Source: Gemmatimonadota bacterium
Lineage (GTDB): Bacteria; Latescibacterota; UBA2968
Length of the DNA stretch: 12,511 bases
Direction of reading: 5' to 3'
Assembly: GCA_002714465.1 (NCBI GenBank)
Contig: PAXL01000011.1
Location: 42,806-55,316 of the forward strand
The position numbers and the translations under genes are program-made. How positions within the stretch are numbered: position 1 is the first letter of the stretch; every line of letters starts with the position of its first letter. The notes under the pieces were generated by a model. The model saw only the letters and a program-made list of their open reading frames with translations, ran no database searches and was not told the DNA's origin. Below are positions 7,658 to 12,511 of the stretch, in pieces.

Positions 7658-7697
7658 CGGAGTCGAGATTACCCTGTCTTGCCGCGCTTCGACTCCG
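7658..7697. repeat. Intergenic inverted repeat between oxidoreductase and sulfatase genes
   Basis: CGGAGTCGA (7658-7666) and TCGACTCCG (7689-7697) are perfect 9-bp complements around a 22-base loop. A second, competing pairing is possible between GCGCGG (7655-7660) and CCGCGC (7682-7687). The repeat fills most of the 73-bp gap and ends 14 bases before the sulfatase ATG. No T-run follows on the minus strand, so it does not look like an intrinsic terminator. A regulator site, an RNA processing stem or an attenuating leader are all possible. No convincing promoter was seen in the gap. Confidence 0.5.
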
Positions 7698-7717
7698 GTT
7701 AGCGCAGTAGGGCGTAT

Positions 7718-8974
7718 CTATCCTATATCTTCAACGTCGGACATCAGAACGCGCTCGCCGCCTGCATCCACAGACCTCAGCCCCGCCTCGATTAGCCTCG
7801 CAGCCTCTAGACCGTTTCGCGATGAGACGAGAGGCTTTGCGCCGTCACAAAAAGTGCGAAGCTCTCGAACCAGCTCAAGATCGGCCCCAAAGTGTGATGA
7901 CCCGAAGTCGTCGCGTTTGCAGTCAATCGTCTCGCGCGACTCACCATAGTCCGTCACGATATCGAGCATACCCGTATGCCGTGTCAGTATGATCCGGCCC
8001 TTTGTCCCGATCAGCTCGAAGGTCTCCTGATCGTCGGCCTTCGGCCCGAAGAAACTCACCCATAGCGACGCGAGGATCCCGTTCCCATACTGGATCTGGA
8101 AGGACGCGTGATCGAGAATGTCCGCGCCCGGTAGATACACGCAGTTGTCAACTCGATTGTACTCCTCTTCCGCGTTCATCCACGAGTCTCCCGTGAGGGA
8201 GAACTCTTCTTGGCTCTTCATCCGCCCACGTGTGGGTTTGACCCTCCACGGGCATTCCAGATCGCAGACCAAGCATCGTTTTGGCGCATCCTGTTTCTCC
8301 ACAAACACGCGTCTCCCGCCCATCCCCGTCACCCGTTCCGCGCGATCATTGGCAAACCAGTTGAATACGTCCATGTGGTGGGAGGACTTGTCGTTGATCG
8401 CATCGCCAGACCAGGTCCGGCGACGATGCCACCTGTGAAAATATGTGTGGAAAGGGATGATATCCCTGATCTGCATCATGTGTAGATCCCCGATCTCGCC
8501 AGCCTGAACGAACTCATATGCCTTTCTCCAGGGGGCTTCATACCGCCGGGTAAAGCCCAGGATCATCTCATTCCCTGACTGCTTCTCCGCCTCGAAGATG
8601 GCGAGCGCGTCATCGAGCGTGTGCGCGATCGGTTTGTCGCAGTAGGTTTTTTTTCCTGATTCGATCGAAGAGATAGCCGGACCCTTGTGCGCACACTGCG
8701 GGGTCGTCACCATCACAAGATCCACATTTCGATCCCGGACTAGGTCTTCGGATTCCGTGTATACATCGATGTCCACATCGACACCTTGATCCGCGAACAG
8801 CTTGGTCAGATGTATTCGACATTCGTCCAACCGATCAGGTCGCGTGTCGCATAGCGCCGACACCCGCAGACCGGTCTCGACGCTCACCTCGGCAATCCGC
8901 TCGGCGAGTGTGTTCACGCCGCGAAAACCTGCACCAATGATGCCTACGTTGACTATCTCTTTTCGGTCGTTCAT
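7718..8974 (-). CDS. Gfo/Idh/MocA-family NAD(P)-dependent oxidoreductase
   Basis: A 418-residue cytoplasmic enzyme. The N-terminal Rossmann fold has GIIGAGFRG (residues 11-19) for NAD(P), an acidic residue after the second strand (LCDTRPDR, D43), and YCDKPIA (111-117) with the catalytic lysine K114; most relatives have EKP. The second domain has DKSSHHMDVFNW (195-206), giving the family HxxD pair H199/D202. The family oxidises or reduces sugars and inositols, and some members work as hydrolases or epimerases through redox chemistry. Odd points are a cysteine cluster CLVCDLEC (C234, C237, C241) and a His/Arg-rich patch at 176-186. An in-frame TAG five codons upstream fixes the ATG start; the nearest purine-rich run (GGAGAGGGG) is rather far, so translation may be modest. 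It sits 73 bp before the sulfatase gene and probably belongs to the sugar pathway. Substrate unknown. Confidence 0.92.
   Translation of the reverse strand: MNDRKEIVNVGIIGAGFRGVNTLAERIAEVSVETGLRVSALCDTRPDRLDECRIHLTKLFADQGVDVDIDVYTESEDLVRDRNVDLVMVTTPQCAHKGPAISSIESGKKTYCDKPIAHTLDDALAIFEAEKQSGNEMILGFTRRYEAPWRKAYEFVQAGEIGDLHMMQIRDIIPFHTYFHRWHRRRTWSGDAINDKSSHHMDVFNWFANDRAERVTGMGGRRVFVEKQDAPKRCLVCDLECPWRVKPTRGRMKSQEEFSLTGDSWMNAEEEYNRVDNCVYLPGADILDHASFQIQYGNGILASLWVSFFGPKADDQETFELIGTKGRIILTRHTGMLDIVTDYGESRETIDCKRDDFGSSHFGADLELVRELRTFCDGAKPLVSSRNGLEAARLIEAGLRSVDAGGERVLMSDVEDIG
8647..8654 (-). other. A8 homopolymer run in the oxidoreductase gene (possible slippage site)
   Basis: Eight T on the plus strand make GGA AAA AAA ACC in the reading frame (G107-K-K-T110), just before the catalytic DKP motif. 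A -1 slip here would read 12 further codons (NLLRQTDRAHAR) to a TGA, giving about 121 residues of Rossmann fold only. The annotated frame is intact, so this is a potential site and not a break. Confidence 0.35.
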
Positions 8975-9060
8975 CCGTATGCCGTGCTACCCCTCTCCAT
9001 TTCAACGGGAGAAGGAAATTGGCGGGCAGGTCTTGGGACCAGCCAACCAAGTGAGGGGCT

Positions 9061-9090
9061 GCCTTGGCCGATCGTGAGATCGACCAAGGC
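9061..9090 (-). terminator. Strong stem-loop downstream of the RND gene (possible transcription end)
   Basis: GCCTTGG-C-CGATC, a 4-base loop, then GATCG-A-CCAAGGC form a 30-base hairpin with 12 pairs and one mismatch. It begins 9 bp after the RND stop in the transcription direction. The rest of the 125-bp gap (8975-9099) holds no gene. No T-run follows on either strand, so it is not a classic intrinsic terminator; it may protect the 3' end or reduce read-through into the oxidoreductase gene. On the plus strand the loop reads GTGA, a GNRA-type tetraloop. Confidence 0.45.
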
Positions 9091-9099
9091 GGATCCATA

Positions 9100-12000
9100 T
9101 CAGTCCGCGGCTGCGCCGAGGACAGTGCCAGTCCTACCTGCCAGCCTGTCCGTGGCGGACCAAATCAGCTTGACCATCACCGGCACGATCACGAGCGTCA
9201 GCACCGTTGCAAACGCCAGCCCGAACACAACTGCCTTCCCCATCGGACCCCACCATTCGCTGCTTCGACCACCAATCTCGAGGGAAAGGGTGAAGAAGTC
9301 GAAGCTGATTCCCGTCGCCAGCGGTATCAAACCGAGGATTGTCGTAATGGCCGTCATGATCACCGGTCGGAACCGGGTTCTCGCCGCCTGCACGATCGCC
9401 TCGCGATCTCCAAGCCCTTCGCGCCTGAGCCGCAGGATGTAGTCAATCATTACGATCGCATTGTTCACGACGACACCGGCCAAACTGATAACACCGATGC
9501 CGGTCATCATGATTCCGAAGGGTGTTGCCGTAATCAGGAGACCGAGCAGCACGCCGATCAGAGAGAGAATCACCGAAGTCAGCACGACAAAAGGCAACGC
9601 GATCGAGTTGAATTGGGTGATCAGAACAAGCGCAATCAAGAAAATCGCGACAACAAAAGCACGTGAGAGGAACTCCGCAGACTCCTGCTGGTCCTCGTTC
9701 TCACCCGTATACTGAATGCGGTAGCCAGGAGGCATCTCGAATTTGGCGAGTACGCTCTGACATTCCTTGAGCGCATCATCCGTCGTACGTCCGACGACCT
9801 TCCCGCTCACTGAAACGACACGCTTCATGTCCTTCCGCTTGATGCTCCCTAGACCGCCCCCTGTTTCGATGCGAGCGACGGTCCCGAGTGGAACCTGATT
9901 CCCGTCCTTCTCAATCAGCAGGTTCTCAAGGTCCGACAAACGTTGGCGCGCGGTCTCCTTGAGACGAACCCGGATGTCGCAATCGTCTTCGCCGACACGA
10001 TACTCCGAGGAGTCGTTCCCATAGATCGCCGTACGAACCGTCGTGGCGATCAGTGAGGTGCTCAGATCCGCCAGAGCGGCCGCTTCCCGATCGACAACCA
10101 CACGCACCTCCGGACGTCCCTTGTCGTAATCGTCCTTCAGATCCACCACACCCGGCACTTCCGCCACAATTCGCTTGATCCGAGAGGCCAGCTTACCCAG
10201 AACCTCGAAATCCTCTCCAACTACCTCCAAGTTGATCGGAGGGCCGGCCGGCGGACCAACTCGCTCTTTTGTGATCTCGACTTCGGCGCCGGTGATGTCC
10301 ATCAGCTTTGCACGAAGATCATCGATGATCGCGAAACCCGTACGGTCTCGTAGCTTTTCGTCGAGCAGGTCAAGCGTCACGCGACTCTTGTGCGGGGACC
10401 CGCCGGTCGACGAGAAATCTTCGGCATCGGCAGAGGAGCCGACCGTAGCAACATACGTATCGACGTCACCCATGTCTCCGAGCACATTCTCGATTTGAGT
10501 CACCAGCCGGTTGGATGTCTCGAGCCGAGTACCGGACGGTGCACGTACATCCACATACGCCTTGCGGGGAGCCACATCCAGGAAAAACTCGACTCCGTGC
10601 CCGAAGACTCCGTAGATCATGATTACACCGATCAGCGTAGCCCCTGCGAGAAGAATCGTCTTCACCGGGCTGTCGAGCGCTCGATCAAGCACGACCTGAT
10701 ACCGGTCGAGAACCTCCGTCAGACGGGACTCCTCATTTGCAGAGTCGACCTTCATGAAGGAAGCACAGAATGTGGGATTCATGATCAGCCCGACGACGAG
10801 CGAGGAAGCCAGCGTCACGATCAACGTGATCGGGAGATACTTCATGAACTCGCCCATAATGCCTGGCCAGAAGATCATCGGAGCAAACGCACAGAGGGTC
10901 GTGAGCGTTGATGCGATAACGGGAATCGCCACCTCGCTCGTCCCCACATCAGCGCCCTCGGCTCGCGACATCCCACTCTGGACGTGCCTGTATATGTTCT
11001 CGACGATGACGATCGCGTTGTCGACGAGCATACCGAGCGCCAGAATCAGGCTGAACAACACGACCATGTTCAGAGTCATCCCCATAGCCTCGATCACGAC
11101 AAAGCTAATCAACATGGAAAGCGGAATCGCCACACCGGCGAACACAGCGTTCCGGAATCCCATAAAGAAGAACAACACCGCGACCACGAGGATCAGACCC
11201 GAAAGGATATTGTTCTCTAGGTCCTTCACCATCATCCGGATGTCTTCGGACTGGTCCCCCTGCACCGACACCATCGTCCCCAGTGGAAACGTCGGCTGCA
11301 GCGACACGATAAGATTTTTTACCGTGTCCGAGATTTCGATCAGGTTCTCGCCGCTGCGTTTGATCACGGACAGGCTTACGCACGGCTGCGCGTTCAGACG
11401 GGCGTAGCTTGCCGGATCGGCGAACCCGTAGATCACGTTAGCCACGTCGCGGATGTAAGCGGGCCTGCCGTCCCCACCCTTGATCACCATATTCGCGATC
11501 TCCTCGACCTGCTGAACCTCGCCCGGAATACGGACCGAGTACTTGTAGGTCCCGATATCCATGCTCCCACCGGGCAGCGTTACATTCTCACGCTGGATCG
11601 TCTCAACTACATCGCTTAGCGACAGCCCGTAGACGGCGAGACGGTCCGGGTCCACATCGACCTTGACCTCACGCTCAAGTCCGCCTGCCAACCTGACCTC
11701 TAGGACTCCGGGAACGGCCTCGATCTCGTCGGACAGATCCTCCGCCACTTCCTTCAGACGCAAGAGACCGTAGTCACCCGATACGTTGACGATCATGATC
11801 GGGATGTTCGAGAAGTTCACTTCAGAAACGATCGGATCGTCCGCGTCGGTCGGCAGATGCTGCTTCGCCAGATCGACTTTGTCTTTCACCTTCTGTAGCG
11901 CATTGTCGATGTCGATCCCGGCGACAAAGGCGATCTGTATCGTCGAGATTCCTTCGGCCGACGTCGAATACAGATCCTTCACGCTCTCAAGACCCTGAAG

Positions 12001-12210
12001 CTTCTTCTCGATCTTCCGGGTCACCAGATTCTCCACATCAGCAGGTGACGAACCGATGTAGGGCGTCGTGATGATGATGAAGGGGATCTCGATGTCGGGT
12101 GCGGCTTCACGCGGCAAAGACAGGTAGGCGGACGTCCCCGCCAAGACCATCAGGGCGACCAAGACATAAACGGTTACCCGCCTCGAGATCGCGATCTGTG
12201 TGATTTTCAT
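9100..12210 (-). CDS. RND-family efflux transporter permease (AcrB/HAE-1-like)
   Basis: A 1036-residue inner-membrane proton-driven pump subunit, full length for the family. TM1 (about 11-31) is followed by the typical LPREAAPDIEIP (32-43). The first periplasmic porter/docking part runs to about 335, TM2-TM6 cover about 336-485, TM7 about 515-535, the second periplasmic part about 540-845, and TM8-TM12 about 850-1018. The TM4 proton-relay motif is GMLVDNAIVIVEN (393-405): D397 is kept while the second Asp of AcrB is Asn (N398). In TM10 the AcrB lysine is Asn (VVNNAIVMIDY, 914-924). Both changes are familiar in a large AcrB-like subgroup. Substrates are unknown. The start overlaps the adaptor stop in ATGA with AAGGAG 8 nt upstream, so the two are co-translated. 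No outer-membrane channel gene is visible; it may lie beyond the right edge. Confidence 0.95.
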   Translation of the reverse strand: MKITQIAISRRVTVYVLVALMVLAGTSAYLSLPREAAPDIEIPFIIITTPYIGSSPADVENLVTRKIEKKLQGLESVKDLYSTSAEGISTIQIAFVAGIDIDNALQKVKDKVDLAKQHLPTDADDPIVSEVNFSNIPIMIVNVSGDYGLLRLKEVAEDLSDEIEAVPGVLEVRLAGGLEREVKVDVDPDRLAVYGLSLSDVVETIQRENVTLPGGSMDIGTYKYSVRIPGEVQQVEEIANMVIKGGDGRPAYIRDVANVIYGFADPASYARLNAQPCVSLSVIKRSGENLIEISDTVKNLIVSLQPTFPLGTMVSVQGDQSEDIRMMVKDLENNILSGLILVVAVLFFFMGFRNAVFAGVAIPLSMLISFVVIEAMGMTLNMVVLFSLILALGMLVDNAIVIVENIYRHVQSGMSRAEGADVGTSEVAIPVIASTLTTLCAFAPMIFWPGIMGEFMKYLPITLIVTLASSLVVGLIMNPTFCASFMKVDSANEESRLTEVLDRYQVVLDRALDSPVKTILLAGATLIGVIMIYGVFGHGVEFFLDVAPRKAYVDVRAPSGTRLETSNRLVTQIENVLGDMGDVDTYVATVGSSADAEDFSSTGGSPHKSRVTLDLLDEKLRDRTGFAIIDDLRAKLMDITGAEVEITKERVGPPAGPPINLEVVGEDFEVLGKLASRIKRIVAEVPGVVDLKDDYDKGRPEVRVVVDREAAALADLSTSLIATTVRTAIYGNDSSEYRVGEDDCDIRVRLKETARQRLSDLENLLIEKDGNQVPLGTVARIETGGGLGSIKRKDMKRVVSVSGKVVGRTTDDALKECQSVLAKFEMPPGYRIQYTGENEDQQESAEFLSRAFVVAIFLIALVLITQFNSIALPFVVLTSVILSLIGVLLGLLITATPFGIMMTGIGVISLAGVVVNNAIVMIDYILRLRREGLGDREAIVQAARTRFRPVIMTAITTILGLIPLATGISFDFFTLSLEIGGRSSEWWGPMGKAVVFGLAFATVLTLVIVPVMVKLIWSATDRLAGRTGTVLGAAAD

Positions 12211-12509
12211 TCGTGCATCTCCTTCACGATCACGCGCTCTCCATCGATCAGATCACGGGCGCCTGCGATCACAAGACGATCACCGGGCCTCAGTCCTTTA
12301 CGAGCGATCACTCTGTTCCCCTGTCCCGGACCGAGTTCGATCTGGCGAAACGTCACGGTATCGCCTTCGATCACGAAGGCCACGGGGCCCGTTTCACGCT
12401 CCACGAGTGCCTCCCTCGGGATCACAACAACCTGCTCGTGCGTGCGGCGGCGTACAATCAGCTTCCCGACCATGCCGGGACGAATCACACCGTCCGTGTT
12501 ATCGATATA
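12207..12509 (-). CDS. RND periplasmic adaptor (membrane fusion protein), C-terminal fragment
   Basis: About 100 C-terminal residues; the N-terminus lies beyond the right edge. The frame is open to the edge (YIDNTDGVIRPGM...), so the GTG at 12488 is internal. RPGMVGKLIV followed by VVVIPREALVE, then GPVAFVIEGDTVTFRQIELG and GLRPGDRLVIAGARDLIDGE, is the characteristic beta-barrel and membrane-proximal end of HlyD/AcrA-type adaptors. These link the inner-membrane RND pump to an outer-membrane channel. The stop overlaps the RND start by 4 bp. Confidence 0.88.
   Translation of the reverse strand, partial: YIDNTDGVIRPGMVGKLIVRRRTHEQVVVIPREALVERETGPVAFVIEGDTVTFRQIELGPGQGNRVIARKGLRPGDRLVIAGARDLIDGERVIVKEMHE
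12219..12224 (-). promoter_or_regulatory. Ribosome binding site of the RND permease gene
   Basis: AAGGAG on the minus strand, 8 nt before the ATG at 12210 and inside the end of the adaptor gene. It supports this start and independent initiation besides coupling. Confidence 0.7.
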
Positions 12510-12511
12510 GA

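Noticed and set aside
10390..11407. Plus-strand open frames opposite the RND gene
   Set aside because: Antisense shadows of a full-length RND permease with no recognisable protein features.
12486..12488. GTG as the adaptor gene start
   Set aside because: The reading frame and family motif continue upstream to the window edge; the protein is a C-terminal fragment.
1..12511. CRISPR arrays, tRNA or rRNA genes, insertion sequences, prophage or defence genes
   Set aside because: Reading both strands showed no spaced repeats, RNA gene signatures, transposase or defence motifs.

Overview
The window looks like bacterial chromosome from a free-living Gram-negative organism of moderately high GC content. 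The Gram-negative call rests on an RND efflux permease together with its periplasmic adaptor. The mix of a formylglycine-type sulfatase, a GH2 glycosidase, a mutarotase and a Gfo/Idh/MocA oxidoreductase is typical of polysaccharide-scavenging marine or sediment lineages (Planctomycetes, Lentisphaerae, Latescibacterota and similar). That lineage guess is an inference from gene content only. No rRNA, tRNA, CRISPR array or insertion sequence was found.

Layout: the left edge holds the 3' end of a plus-strand gene (3-1016), a GT39-like membrane glycosyltransferase with a TPR-like tail. Everything to its right lies on the minus strand. In transcription order this is: periplasmic adaptor fragment (12509-12207), RND permease (12210-9100), a 125-bp gap with a strong stem-loop, Gfo/Idh/MocA oxidoreductase (8974-7718), a 73-bp gap with an inverted repeat, sulfatase (7644-6190), signal-peptide-bearing GH2 glycosidase with a C-terminal transmembrane hairpin (6193-3917), GalM mutarotase (3899-2862), TetR-family regulator (2776-2135) and a seven-bladed-propeller lactonase (2138-1059). 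The directon ends convergently against the GT39-like gene with a 42-bp gap. Three junctions (adaptor/RND, sulfatase/GH2, TetR/lactonase) are 4-bp ATGA overlaps, and GH2/GalM are 17 bp apart, so at least these pairs are probably co-translated or coupled.

How the genes may work together (inference): the sulfatase and GH2 enzyme would take apart a sulfated, probably galactose-type glycan. GalM would interconvert the anomers of the released aldose. The oxidoreductase and the lactonase could then oxidise a sugar to a lactone and open it to an aldonate, a De Ley-Doudoroff-like route. The TetR protein may control some or all of the cluster; an 18-bp inverted repeat overlaps its own translation start. 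The RND pump at the head of the directon may be an independent unit, since a stem-loop separates it from the sugar genes.

No wholly new system is evident. The most unusual features are the membrane-anchored GH2, its translational coupling to a sulfatase that has no signal peptide, and the possible oxidative galactose route.
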